A stretch of 64,000 bases of DNA from JABACD01 sp047639675 (GTDB taxonomy: Bacteria > Planctomycetota > UBA1135 > GCA-002686595): the NCBI GenBank assembly GCA_047639675.1, contig JBLIOI010000007.1, positions 9,284 through 73,283 of the forward strand. The letters are read 5' to 3'. Made by a program: the position numbers and the translations under genes. This document shows, in pieces, positions 24,755-33,339 of the stretch. Below the pieces are notes generated by a model, which saw only the letters and a list, made by a program, of their open reading frames with translations, was not told the DNA's origin and ran no database searches. Positions within the stretch are counted from its first letter, which is position 1; every line of letters begins with the position of its first letter.

Positions 24755-26293
24755 CTAGTTGGCGCTAGGGTCCATTATGGCCCCTGAAGCGTCAATCAGG
24801 TGCGTTGCGGTCCTGCCCGCGATGTCTACCTTCGCGCCCTTCAGACTGATGCGCGCACCCGCTTCGGTCACGATTGTCACCTCGTCGGCGACTTGGGATA
24901 GAAGCTTGCCGTAGAAAACGCCTCCAACTGTGGTCACGCGCACGCTCTTGAGGCCGGCAAGGTCTTGAGACCCGTTTTCGCCAAGAACTGCGGAGCCTTC
25001 CGAAGTGAGAATGTGCTCCACTCGATCGATCTGCCAATCCATCAAGGCCATTTTGCCCAGATTGGTCTCGATCCAAACGCGCTTCTTGCCAACGGCGTAA
25101 AGCTCGCCTTCAAAGATCTCACCATCGGCAAGGACGACTCGCACTCGGCCTACGTTGGGCGTTAGGACACGATCAGTTTTGGAGATCGCCTCGACAGGAA
25201 TTCCGGCGTCAAGCCAGAGTGCCGCCAACTCTACTTCCGATGCCTCACGCAACTCCCCGCCCAAGTCTTCGGGGGTCAAGTTCAGAGCCTCATCACCGTT
25301 CGCCTGTGTGGCCGTATCGAGACTCCAGTCCTGGATTGGGCTCGTCGCATTCCAATCGATTTGAATCGGTGAAGAGTCAGGTTCGGAAACCACTTCGATC
25401 GGAGTCGTGCCCGCGACAAAGACCTCGGTCATTTCTGGCTCAGCGCTAATTCCCGGGGCAATGAGTTCGAGGGCCGGCGCCTGCGAATCGTCCGTAGCTA
25501 TGGATTCAAAGGGACTGACCAGTCCTCCGCCAACTTGTTCCGCTGGCTTCGACGCCACCAGGGCTTCGTCCGTATTGGGAGACTCCTGCGGTTTGTTCTG
25601 TTGATTGGGCTTGTTCTGGGCTACTCGCGGCCTGATCTCCGGAGTGGCGTCCTTGCCCACGGGCACAAACTTCGCACCGACAACGCCAATAAAGACGGAG
25701 ACGGCAGCGATAAGCGTTCGAGCTAACCAAGGCGAAGCTGCAGCAACAGGCTCGTCATCCTCATACTCGTTTTCGTACTCGACATCCAGATCGAGTTCTT
25801 CTGAACCCAGCTCTGCTTCCAAACCCTCTAAGGGTTCTTCGTCGACGTATTCCGTGTCCTCCCCATCATCGGAGAGCTCGAACTCCATCAGCCAGCCGTC
25901 ATCCTGGTCAGCTGGTTGGTACTCGCCCTCGCTTTCGAACTCCGCTACGTGCGCACTGAGCTCGTTGTCTTCGAGGGGATTTTCTTCAATGGATTGCAGC
26001 GATTGAAGCGAATCCAAGACTTCAGCTGCCCCCGGATAGTTCTCGTTGGATCCAAACTCGGCGAATTCTGTTTCGCCATCCTCGAAAACTTCGTCTTCGA
26101 GTTCGAGCTGACCCAGTTCCTCATCCGTGGGCGAATTTAGGATTGGCGCATCCGGGAGTTCACCCGTTAGCGCACTTTGCAATTCCGAGTCGTCTTCGTC
26201 ATCACCAACTCGTAAGTACTCTTCGTTAGAGAACTCTTGGTTCGAGGATTCGTCTCCCTCGGGAGAATCGGGGCTGGTGGGGTCTATGGACAT
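24755..26293 (-). CDS. Acidic single-span membrane protein with two Sm-like C-terminal motifs
   Basis: A 512-residue protein with no recognised family. Residues 1-185 are extremely acidic and low in Lys/Arg (runs such as DLDVEYENEYEDDEP). One membrane helix follows (about 193-213, LARTLIAAVSVFIGVVGAKF), then a Pro/Gln/Asn-rich linker (RVAQNKPNQQNKPQESP). The C-terminus has two related beta motifs: DGEIFEGELYAVGKKRVWIET and, about 75 residues later, GGVFYGKLLSQVADEVTIVTEAG, which resemble the strands of Sm/SH3-like barrels. The orientation suggests a cytoplasmic acidic N-terminus and an external C-terminus. The stop lies 125 bp upstream of the HEAT-VWA gene. Confidence 0.65.
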   Translation of the reverse strand: MSIDPTSPDSPEGDESSNQEFSNEEYLRVGDDEDDSELQSALTGELPDAPILNSPTDEELGQLELEDEVFEDGETEFAEFGSNENYPGAAEVLDSLQSLQSIEENPLEDNELSAHVAEFESEGEYQPADQDDGWLMEFELSDDGEDTEYVDEEPLEGLEAELGSEELDLDVEYENEYEDDEPVAAASPWLARTLIAAVSVFIGVVGAKFVPVGKDATPEIRPRVAQNKPNQQNKPQESPNTDEALVASKPAEQVGGGLVSPFESIATDDSQAPALELIAPGISAEPEMTEVFVAGTTPIEVVSEPDSSPIQIDWNATSPIQDWSLDTATQANGDEALNLTPEDLGGELREASEVELAALWLDAGIPVEAISKTDRVLTPNVGRVRVVLADGEIFEGELYAVGKKRVWIETNLGKMALMDWQIDRVEHILTSEGSAVLGENGSQDLAGLKSVRVTTVGGVFYGKLLSQVADEVTIVTEAGARISLKGAKVDIAGRTATHLIDASGAIMDPSAN

Positions 26294-26334
26294 GACCGGT
26301 TTCTAATCTAGCGCTGCGGAAGAGAAGTCGTGAG

Positions 26335-26354
26335 CCCTGGCAACCAAGCCAGGG
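26335..26354. terminator. Hairpin downstream of selB
   Basis: CCCTGGC (26335-26341) and GCCAGGG (26348-26354) form a perfect 7-bp stem with loop AACCAA, in the 186-bp gap after the selB stop. There is no T-run, so it is only a possible transcript end. No tRNA is seen in this gap. Confidence 0.35.
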
Positions 26355-26479
26355 ACCCGCCTTTCATCGGCACTCGCGGTACCTGGAGCTTTGCCCCACC
26401 TGGAGGAAATCCCCCGCGCAAAGGGAGCAAGAAACGGCGAAGTCCGCTTCTGTCCGGAATCATTTTCCCGGTGCCGCCC

Positions 26480-28396
26480 CTAGCGCTTCTTCAGGACGCG
26501 ATTTCCGCCTTGGCGCAGGGTCACGCCTTCCAAGTCCATGCGTTCCAAAATCGGGATAAGAAACTTGCGACTCGTGCTCAAAACATCCCGCAGCTCGGGG
26601 ATTACGAGCTGCCCGTTCTTCTCGCAGTTCGAAACGACAGCTGTTCGGGCCTGCTCAGCCGTGGCGGCGGTCAAGAACAAGCCGTTCTTGAGCGGCACCA
26701 AGCGCCCCGCATCCACCAGCATCTCGAGCACCGAATTCAGCTCCTTCTCTGCGGTACCGAGAGTCGTCGCCAACTCCGCTTCTGCCGGGGGCTGGAAGGC
26801 TGCCTCCTCCAAGTGCGCCTCGATCTTCTGTATCAGCTCGCGCTTCGATTCATCGAGGGCTACCTTGCGCCCCGCCAAGCGAACCTTGCCACCCGCTTCC
26901 AATTCGATCCCGCCACGCGTGCGCTCTTCCTCCAAGAGGAAGTTCAGGAAGCTCGGCTCGTAACCCAAGTCTTTGCGCAACTCGCCTACGGGAACCACCT
27001 CGCGCAGAGCATTTTTGTCGAACCAGGCTGCGATCGTGTCGCGCAACTTTTCTAGCGACGACTCCAGCGTCTCAATGTGAAGCCATTTTTGGCCCTTCGG
27101 CTCTTCGACAACCGCACCGCGCCCGGCTAGGTCGCCCAAGATCGCGCGGGTTTCCGCGAGGGAACGCTTGATCGCAACGGACAAGTCTTGAGCACTCTGT
27201 AGGGTTTCGCCACGTCGTGCCAAAATCACTTCCAAGAGATCCGTCGGCGACTCCAAGCTGCTCTCTTGTCGTCCGAGTTCTTCGAGCACGAAGCCCTTGA
27301 AGCGTTTGAGGCGGTGACGGCTTTCCTCGAGAATTTTGCCTCCGCCCAAGGTAATCAGCGGTGAAGCCAATCGCAGAATAAAGGGATCCCCGGGCGCACA
27401 AACCACAGGTTTCTCCAATCGCAGTTGTATCAAACCGGTCTCCCCCGGCTTCAATTCCGTTGAGTCCAATAGCACTGCTTGCCCCACGACTTCTACAGTT
27501 CCCGTGTGCAAACGCACCTGCGCACGATCCTTCAAACTGCACTCCACCTTAGCAAGCATCGTCATGCGCGCGCCCACCATGCGCATCGCACGAAAGTAAC
27601 CGGGCACGGCCGCGACGCTTCCGCGATCAGCATCCTTGCGCGACACATCCGAGATGTTTATGGCCGTCGAATGTCCGGCTCGAGCCGTTTCCGTCGCCTG
27701 CCGGTAGGCTTGCAATCCACGCACCTTGCCCTTGTGGCCGCCCGGCAAGATTTCAAGTGTGTCACCAATGGAGAGGGTCCCGGAAACGGGTATCCCTGTG
27801 ATCACAGTGCCAAAGCCCTTCGAACTAAAGATCCGTTGCACCGGCATGCGAAAGACCCCGTCTGTCGCCCGCGGCTCGACTTCCATCGCCGCTTTGAACA
27901 GAGCCTCTTTGAAAGCATCCATACCGATGCCTTTCAAAGCCGAGATGCGAAAGATGGGCGCATCGTCCAAAAAGGTGCCGGCGATCGACTCACGCACATC
28001 CTCTTCCGCGAGTTCGATGAGCTCCTCCTCCACCATGTCCACCTTGGTCAGGCAGATCATCCCGCGGGAAACTCCCATTAATTCCATGATCGAAAGGTGC
28101 TCGCGAGTCTGCGGCATGACCCCGTCATCCGCTGCGACCACCAAGACCACCAGATCGATTCCTGAAGCCCCCGCCACCATATTCTTGATGAAGCGCTCGT
28201 GCCCCGGCACGTCCACAATGCCCACTAGGCGCCCGTCCGGCAGTTCTAGGGGCGCAAAACCCAAATCGATGGTCACGCCGCGCTCCTTCTCCTCTTTCAG
28301 GCGATCGGGGTCGATCCCGGTCAGGGCGCGCACCAAAGTAGATTTGCCGTGGTCGATGTGCCCGGCGGTTCCGATGACAATAGGCTGGATCTCCAT
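26480..28396 (-). CDS. selB: Selenocysteine-specific translation elongation factor SelB
   Basis: SelB is the GTPase that brings Sec-tRNA(Sec) to UGA codons marked by a SECIS hairpin. The 638 residues start at ATG 28396 with IVIGTAGHIDHGKSTLVRAL, the SelB form of the G1 motif. Switch I is DRLKEEKERGVTIDLGFA, G3 is VDVPGHERFIKNM and G4 is TKVD. The EF-Tu-like domains II and III follow to about residue 345. The C-terminal 280 residues, with winged-helix segments and the end SRKFLIPILERMDLEGVTLRQGGNRVLKKR, match the SECIS-binding tail, which EF-Tu lacks. The frame is open for 21 more codons upstream, but these lack homology signs. The divergent radical SAM gene starts 43 bp away. Confidence 0.96.
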   Translation of the reverse strand: MEIQPIVIGTAGHIDHGKSTLVRALTGIDPDRLKEEKERGVTIDLGFAPLELPDGRLVGIVDVPGHERFIKNMVAGASGIDLVVLVVAADDGVMPQTREHLSIMELMGVSRGMICLTKVDMVEEELIELAEEDVRESIAGTFLDDAPIFRISALKGIGMDAFKEALFKAAMEVEPRATDGVFRMPVQRIFSSKGFGTVITGIPVSGTLSIGDTLEILPGGHKGKVRGLQAYRQATETARAGHSTAINISDVSRKDADRGSVAAVPGYFRAMRMVGARMTMLAKVECSLKDRAQVRLHTGTVEVVGQAVLLDSTELKPGETGLIQLRLEKPVVCAPGDPFILRLASPLITLGGGKILEESRHRLKRFKGFVLEELGRQESSLESPTDLLEVILARRGETLQSAQDLSVAIKRSLAETRAILGDLAGRGAVVEEPKGQKWLHIETLESSLEKLRDTIAAWFDKNALREVVPVGELRKDLGYEPSFLNFLLEEERTRGGIELEAGGKVRLAGRKVALDESKRELIQKIEAHLEEAAFQPPAEAELATTLGTAEKELNSVLEMLVDAGRLVPLKNGLFLTAATAEQARTAVVSNCEKNGQLVIPELRDVLSTSRKFLIPILERMDLEGVTLRQGGNRVLKKR

Positions 28397-28439
28397 GTCG
28401 CGCACCTTACCAGGATCCGAATCGGATATCGTTTGCGGC

Positions 28440-29411
28440 GTGACCTCTCTACCTTTCAATCCGCTCCGTCCGCATTTGCGCGAACTCTACGGACGCAATG
28501 TTTACCGCGTGGCCCTCGACGCCGGCTCCACCTGTCCCAATCGCGATGGCGCGAAAGGCTTTGGTGGCTGCGTTTATTGTGACGTGGAAGGCTCGGGGAC
28601 CGGCGAGCTCAAAAGCGGCACGCAGTTGGCTGTGCAACTCGAGGAAGGCATCGAGCGCATCCGGCGGCGCGAGCCCGATCCTGGAATCATCGCCTACTTC
28701 CAGTCCTACTCGAATACCTACGTGGCGCCCAAGCGCCTGCGCGAGGTCCTCGCTGTCTTGGATAAGCACCTGGGCGACCCAATCGTTGCCGTCAGCATTG
28801 CGACTCGCCCGGATACGATTTCGCCGGAAGCCCTCGACATTTTAGCCGAGCTCAATGAGCGCGTTCCGGTTTGGCTGGAGCTCGGTCTAGAGGTTGCGGA
28901 TGATGCCTTGCTCGACAAGATTCAGCGCTATCACACGGTGGATGACTTCCTTGTGGCGGTTGAGCGCGTGCACCGTGTGGGCTTGCAAGTTGTAGGGCAT
29001 GCAATCCTCGGCATCCCAGGCGACGGTCGCGAGGGCGCGCGGCGCACGGCGGACTGTTTAGCGCAGAGTGGAATCGCTGGCATCAAGGTCCACAACTTGA
29101 TGATCCTGCGCCGCACGATACTCGAAAAGTGGTGGCGCGCCGGGGAAGTGCCGGTGCTTGAGCCGGCCGCTTATGTTTCGTGGTTAGCGGACTTCATCGA
29201 GCGCTTACACCCGGATCAAATTGTGCACCGCATGACCGGTGACGCGGCGCCCGAAGAGTTACTCGCGCCCCTTTGGGATGTGCGCATGAATGGCATTAGG
29301 CACAGGCTAATCCAGGAGCTGGAAGCGCGTGGGACACGCCAGGGGTCACTTTTCGCTGGGGCAGGAGTATCGAATCCTGCGAGTTTCTCGGAGAAGCAGC
29401 GAACAGACTGA
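28440..29411 (+). CDS. YhcC-like radical SAM protein
   Basis: A 323-residue protein of the TIGR01212/YhcC radical SAM family. The iron-sulfur ligands are Cys32, Cys44 and Cys47 in TCPNRDG...GGCVYC, the spacing particular to this family. Further conserved blocks are YFQSYSNTYVAP, VSIATRPDTIS, WLELGLEV and HAILGIPGDGRE. The start is GTG 28440; the frame is open far upstream but that part overlaps selB on the other strand and is a shadow. YhcC proteins have been linked with tRNA or translation-related modification in some bacteria, but the reaction is unproven. The shared 43-bp promoter gap with selB may point to joint control. Confidence 0.9.
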   Translation: MTSLPFNPLRPHLRELYGRNVYRVALDAGSTCPNRDGAKGFGGCVYCDVEGSGTGELKSGTQLAVQLEEGIERIRRREPDPGIIAYFQSYSNTYVAPKRLREVLAVLDKHLGDPIVAVSIATRPDTISPEALDILAELNERVPVWLELGLEVADDALLDKIQRYHTVDDFLVAVERVHRVGLQVVGHAILGIPGDGREGARRTADCLAQSGIAGIKVHNLMILRRTILEKWWRAGEVPVLEPAAYVSWLADFIERLHPDQIVHRMTGDAAPEELLAPLWDVRMNGIRHRLIQELEARGTRQGSLFAGAGVSNPASFSEKQRTD

Positions 29412-29463
29412 GCAGGCAAGGCACTGGGAGAGGAGGTCGCCGTCTACCCCTTCCCGTCTTGCC

Positions 29464-29718
29464 GTGAAGCGTCATCAACTAGCTTTCATCCTGCTCGCGC
29501 TCCTCGCATTGCCGTCCTGCAAAGTCCAGAACCAATGGTCCTTCCCCGTTTCTCGCTCAGCCTACGGCAGCGCTGAGAGCGGATCCGGGAGTGGATTCGG
29601 GTCCTGCAACGGCAGCGAAGCGGAAGCCATCTTCGTGCTCGCCATCATTCTGCTCCCAATCGCCATCGACTTGGTCATTCTCCCGGTCACACTTCTGCAC
29701 GATCTGACGGAGAGTTGA
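29464..29718 (+). CDS. Small lipoprotein, possibly YceK-like
   Basis: An 84-residue protein starting at GTG 29464. MKRHQLAFILLALLALPSC is a lipoprotein signal with Cys19 after L-P-S. A Ser/Gly-rich segment (GSAESGSGSGFGS) is followed by a hydrophobic C-terminal run (IFVLAIILLPIAIDLVILPVTLLHDL). The C-terminal pattern P-x-A-x-D-x-x-x-x-P-x-x-L-x-x-D resembles small YceK/DUF1375 lipoproteins, whose function is unknown. The sequence is too short for certainty. It lies 52 bp after the radical SAM gene on the same strand. Confidence 0.55.
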   Translation: MKRHQLAFILLALLALPSCKVQNQWSFPVSRSAYGSAESGSGSGFGSCNGSEAEAIFVLAIILLPIAIDLVILPVTLLHDLTES

Positions 29719-29782
29719 GAAAGGGCAGCGGGTGAGGCTTGTCAATTGCTCAACAGGAGCGACAATAGCCGCAGGAGTAATA

Positions 29783-30157
29783 ATGATGACGACACCTTCA
29801 GAAGACTACGCCCTGTTGATCCCCGCAGCCACTGCAGTGGAAGCGGATCTCGCCAAAGAACTACTTGAGTCTAAGGGGATTCCGGTCCTATTGGACTCAA
29901 TGGATCGCGACATGGCTGAACTAGGATCGGCGGCCCACATGCAAACCTCGCATCCGGACGTTTATGTTCCCAAAACCGCCTTCGAGACGGCCATGGCCAT
30001 CCTGAGTGCGACGTGGGAGAACTTTGAAGCGCCGGATGAGGCTGAAGCGTCCGACGAGACCACAGCGTCTGACGAGACTACAGCGCCTGACGAGACCGCA
30101 GCGTCTGACGAGACTACAGCGCCTGACGAGACTAAAGAGGCTACCGAAGAGAGCTAG
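29783..30157 (+). CDS. Small DUF2007-like protein with acidic repeat tail
   Basis: A 124-residue protein. ATG 29783 follows an AGGAG ribosome site by six bases and is better than the GTG at 29732. Residues 1-80 (YALLIPAATAVEADLAKELLESKGIPVLL, HPDVYVPKTAFETAMAIL) fit the DUF2007 fold, a small ferredoxin-like beta-alpha-beta domain found fused to many proteins and thought to act in signalling. From about residue 88 to the end the chain is built from the 6-residue unit (S/P)-D-E-T-(T/A)-A repeated five times, disordered and highly acidic. It converges on the phosphatase gene. Confidence 0.65.
   Translation: MMTTPSEDYALLIPAATAVEADLAKELLESKGIPVLLDSMDRDMAELGSAAHMQTSHPDVYVPKTAFETAMAILSATWENFEAPDEAEASDETTASDETTAPDETAASDETTAPDETKEATEES
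30047..30136 (+). repeat. Five tandem 18-bp units in a coding region
   Basis: Units such as GCGTCTGACGAGACTACA begin at 30047, 30065, 30083, 30101 and 30119 and differ at only a few, mostly third, positions. They code for the hexapeptide repeat at the C-terminus of the DUF2007-like protein. Copy number may vary by slippage. Confidence 0.85.
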
Positions 30158-30175
30158 CGACCAGTTCTGAAACTG

Positions 30176-31984
30176 CTAGCGCTCTTTTTCAATGTCTTCG
30201 CGAGGTAGGAGCGTGTGATCATCAAGGATGATGCGCCCATTCTCCCCCGCCATGCTGCTGAGGTTCGTGGGGTCGGCGATTAGGAATGGATCGAGGGTGA
30301 AGTCGCTGCTGGACACCTTGGCGTTGTGCCCCTCGATGGCGATCACAATGGCATCCCCTTCGATCAAATCGCGCCAATTCGGTATCGGGAAATAGGCGAA
30401 GCAAGTCCTGGCCTCGTGGGACTCCACATCCGTCGCTTGCGCGCCGGCTCCGCCACCGACCTTCGACCGGCAGAATTCTGTGCCATTGATGTAGGCGATG
30501 AAGGCATCGTCGTAGCGGATCATTAGCGCGAGGTCTTTGTAACCCTTGAGATCCGCGGCTTGCACCGACTTGCGCAGATAGACCCGTTGGTAGGAGCCGC
30601 GCATGCCATCGAGCACGGTTGTGTCATCGTCATCCCCAAAGCCGAAGCCCGCCTGGCCCGTGTTCCAAGAGCTCGCGTCAAAACTGGGATCAGTCCAGTT
30701 CCCCGTCGGATCCTCCCCAGCCAAGTAGCTCCAACTCGACTGGGCTTCAATCACAGAACTGAAGCCCTCTGGCATGAAAGCGTCGATAGCCAACGGCGGC
30801 CCCTGGGAGACCATGTGTAACTTGTCTGGCGAGAATTCGAGCAAGGTGATGTGGTGCGCGCTAGCCGTCATGCCCGGCGCCTTCAGGTACCAACGCTCCG
30901 AGTCGGGATTGCGTTGCGGTACTCCGAGTCCTCCCTCACCGATATAGGTGACACCTGTTGGATCGAATTTCTCAGAGCGAATCGGCATGGTCCGCTTAAG
31001 CACGTGGCCATCGGATTCAAGCACGAGATCGAGGTCGTAGTGCTCGAAGAGCGGTACCCAAGTTGATTTGGCAGGGCCGGGGGTCTTGACCGCGGGATAC
31101 AAGGGTCTGTGAAACTGCGCCACGAGCCAAGTGTGTGTCGGGCGCAAATAGCTGAGTGCCTCTTCGAGCCAAACAGCCTGGTCTCCGGTAGTGCTGGTCT
31201 CCGAGTTGAGCGTAATCAGCGCCAACTCCGTGCCAATCTCAGTCACGTAGTAGTTGTTGTTGTCACCACCTGGAGTGTCAAAGATCTCATTGAATAACGG
31301 ACCGGAGTCGTGATTACCTCGGACCGGAATGATCGGCAGGACTCGCCCATTGTCCAAAACGCCCAACTCATGATGGCTAAGCCATTGGCCCCAATCCCCC
31401 CATAGGCGGCCGCTATAGATAAAGTCGCCTCCATGGGCAAAGGCCAAGATCGAGGGATCCTCCAAGGCCAGACTGGCCATCAAGCGATACATCACTTGGC
31501 GCGCAATGTGACCGGAACGCGAGTCGCCGCCGTAGAGCAGTTTGAAGGGGCGCGCATCCTCGGGAGCTGTGACGAAGTGCATCTCGGGTGATGCTTCGCC
31601 ATTACTCAAGATCACGAAGTAGTAGGTCGTCGAGGGCTTGAGGTTATCCAGAGTCGCGTGGTGGTACCAAGCGCCTTCGAGCTTGCCAATCTCTGAAGGA
31701 TCTAGGCTGTACTTGCCGTTACGCCGAGCGGTAAAGCTCTGCGGATAATCTTCGATGATGCCGTTCATTGCCGATTCAGAGGCGAGCACACGATGATCGT
31801 TTCCCTCTGCTTCTGTACTCCAGGAAACCGTCGCTTCATGCGCAGGGTCTTCGTGCCAGATCACTCGCCATTGAGCTGGACGCACACCTTCCAACTCTCT
31901 CCATGTGGGCGCCGCCTCCTGTGCTAAGAGAGGAGCGACCGAAGATAAAAGCAAGCAGAGGAATCGCAGTGGATGGAATCTCAA
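30176..31984 (-). CDS. Purple-acid-phosphatase-like metallophosphoesterase, exported
   Basis: A protein of about 602 residues. A signal peptide (LRFHPLRFLCLLLSSVAPLLAQ) is followed by an N-terminal fibronectin-like domain (WRVIWHEDPAHEATVSWST), as in purple acid phosphatases, and then the calcineurin-like metal core: GGDSRSG, HGGDFIYSG, PVRGNHDSG, AQFHRPLY and SDGHVLKR. It is expected to hydrolyse phosphate esters outside the cytoplasm. A C-terminal beta domain (residues about 420-600) contains a galactose-binding-like segment. I choose TTG 31984 because it opens the signal peptide next to the previous gene's stop; no clear ribosome site is visible. An upstream in-frame extension to 32098 overlaps the next gene. 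Confidence 0.82.
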   Translation of the reverse strand: MRFHPLRFLCLLLSSVAPLLAQEAAPTWRELEGVRPAQWRVIWHEDPAHEATVSWSTEAEGNDHRVLASESAMNGIIEDYPQSFTARRNGKYSLDPSEIGKLEGAWYHHATLDNLKPSTTYYFVILSNGEASPEMHFVTAPEDARPFKLLYGGDSRSGHIARQVMYRLMASLALEDPSILAFAHGGDFIYSGRLWGDWGQWLSHHELGVLDNGRVLPIIPVRGNHDSGPLFNEIFDTPGGDNNNYYVTEIGTELALITLNSETSTTGDQAVWLEEALSYLRPTHTWLVAQFHRPLYPAVKTPGPAKSTWVPLFEHYDLDLVLESDGHVLKRTMPIRSEKFDPTGVTYIGEGGLGVPQRNPDSERWYLKAPGMTASAHHITLLEFSPDKLHMVSQGPPLAIDAFMPEGFSSVIEAQSSWSYLAGEDPTGNWTDPSFDASSWNTGQAGFGFGDDDDTTVLDGMRGSYQRVYLRKSVQAADLKGYKDLALMIRYDDAFIAYINGTEFCRSKVGGGAGAQATDVESHEARTCFAYFPIPNWRDLIEGDAIVIAIEGHNAKVSSSDFTLDPFLIADPTNLSSMAGENGRIILDDHTLLPREDIEKER

Positions 31985-31985
31985 A

Positions 31986-32771
31986 TTATCGGGAGGAGGC
32001 TGGAGGTTTGACTCGGGCGAGATCGCGCCAATAGTAGTATAGCGCCAACGGCGCGCCAAAGTTTGCGAGGCGCGTTGCGGACTCCGGCCAGCGCTCAAGG
32101 CCCCACGCGGACATACGGCTTACAAGGGTAATCGCCCCCCAGGCGGCCATATAAGCCGCAATCCAACGCCATCGTCTAAAGCAAAGAGCCGCCGCGAGAG
32201 CGATGTCGATGCAACCGATGAGTGACAAGATCAAGCGCGCATCGTCTTCTCGCAACCGAACGCCAAACTGACGGCGCACACTCGGAATCAGGAGGTCTAT
32301 GAACTGCGGATGATGCTGCAGAGCTTCGTAGCCGTGGGCAACGAAAGTGATCGCGATCGCAAAGCGCAGGAATCCGAAGGCCAAGCCACTGCGGCCGAGA
32401 TGCAGGAGCATCAGGGAGATGGGTGCCACAAAGCGAATCGCATGAGAAGCCGGAGCTAAGTAAGCAAAGGCTTCGCCAGCTTGGATGCGCGTCGTAACAG
32501 CGAGCATCAGGAGCCAGGCAAAGATCAAGCCGCAGGCGATCCAAGTCGGCTTCCACATGAGACTCAATGAAGAAAACAGCAGCACGAGGGCTGCCCAGCG
32601 TTCGACATTGACAGCGAAGGCTTCGGATGTTCCGAGCCCCATGAACAACCAGCCGTTGACAGAGGATTGATGACTCCACGCCACCCAGCCAGCGCTTAGC
32701 GCGCTCAACACGACTGTGAGTCGAAGAATAATGGCGCCTACGCTGCCACGTGTTGAAGGCTCGGTCGTCAT
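31986..32771 (-). CDS. Hypothetical multi-pass membrane protein, DoxX-like features
   Basis: A 261-residue protein with about seven hydrophobic segments, for example VGAIILRLTVVLSALSAGWVAW, WIACGLIFAWLLMLAVTT and LILSLIGCIDIALAAALCF. One helix carries FAIAITFVAHGYEALQHHPQF, which resembles the G-x-x-K/H pattern of DoxX/membrane quinol-linked proteins, but no firm assignment is possible. It probably precedes the phosphatase in one transcript, since their ends nearly touch (stop 31986, next start 31984). Confidence 0.6.
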   Translation of the reverse strand: MTTEPSTRGSVGAIILRLTVVLSALSAGWVAWSHQSSVNGWLFMGLGTSEAFAVNVERWAALVLLFSSLSLMWKPTWIACGLIFAWLLMLAVTTRIQAGEAFAYLAPASHAIRFVAPISLMLLHLGRSGLAFGFLRFAIAITFVAHGYEALQHHPQFIDLLIPSVRRQFGVRLREDDARLILSLIGCIDIALAAALCFRRWRWIAAYMAAWGAITLVSRMSAWGLERWPESATRLANFGAPLALYYYWRDLARVKPPASSR

Positions 32772-32808
32772 GCAATTCTAGGCTGGGTTATTCTTGCGGA
32801 CAGGGCTT

Positions 32809-33315
32809 CTAACTGCCCTCCGCTGATTCCATCTCAAGAACCGTCAAGTGCAAGCGCAAATCGAATTCGAGCTGATGATAGTCGGGCTCCATATAAGTGC
32901 AAAGCTTGTAGAAGTCACGATCGTGCTCCGTGTGCTTCATATGAGCCAGCTCGTGAACGACGATCATGTGCAAGAACTCCGGTGCAGTATCCTTGAATAA
33001 GCTGGCGATCCGCATTTCGCGGCGCTTCTTCAATTTGGATCCCTGGACGACGGTCGAGGTGGTGTGCAATCCCAATGCGTTGTGTGCCTGGTGCAAGCGA
33101 TTGTCGAAGGCCACAGACTTGAGCGGCGCGGCGCTGCGCATGCGCAGCGCCTTGAGTTCTTGCACGTAGGTGTTCAGCGCTTTGCTTGAATGTACCTCGT
33201 GCTTGTCGGGATACTTGTTGAACAAGTAACCGGCGAGCTCGCCACTCTCCACCAAAGCTTCGGCTTTCGCCTGCAGCTCTGGCGGGTAGCCTTGAATGTA
33301 ACGCAATCTGTCCAT
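32809..33315 (-). CDS. YgjP-like metallopeptidase
   Basis: A 168-residue protein with the zinc motif H-E-L-A-H followed by a second His (MIVVHELAHMKHTEHDRDFYKLC, near residues 119-140), as in the YgjP/DUF45 clan related to M48 peptidases. The third ligand region before it, with KSVAFDNRLHQAHNALGLHTTS, fits the family. E. coli YgjP is reported as a UTP-hydrolysing enzyme in some studies, while others annotate it as a peptidase, so the true reaction here is open. The protein is shorter than most members (about 230 residues), lacking part of the N-terminal region. Confidence 0.78.
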   Translation of the reverse strand: MDRLRYIQGYPPELQAKAEALVESGELAGYLFNKYPDKHEVHSSKALNTYVQELKALRMRSAAPLKSVAFDNRLHQAHNALGLHTTSTVVQGSKLKKRREMRIASLFKDTAPEFLHMIVVHELAHMKHTEHDRDFYKLCTYMEPDYHQLEFDLRLHLTVLEMESAEGS

Positions 33316-33339
33316 GGTGCCCTTTCGCTTACTCCAGGG

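Noticed and set aside
26294..26479. tRNA-Sec next to selB
   Set aside because: No long acceptor/T arms, no TCA anticodon loop and no GTTCGA T-loop are present in the gap.
27726..28439. Long N-terminal extension of the radical SAM gene
   Set aside because: The extra 238 codons lie antisense to selB, are Ser/Met/Thr-rich like a shadow frame, and GTG 28440 gives the full domain.
30047..30136. CRISPR array
   Set aside because: The 18-bp units are directly joined with no spacers and lie in frame inside a gene. No other array-like repeat is seen in the window.
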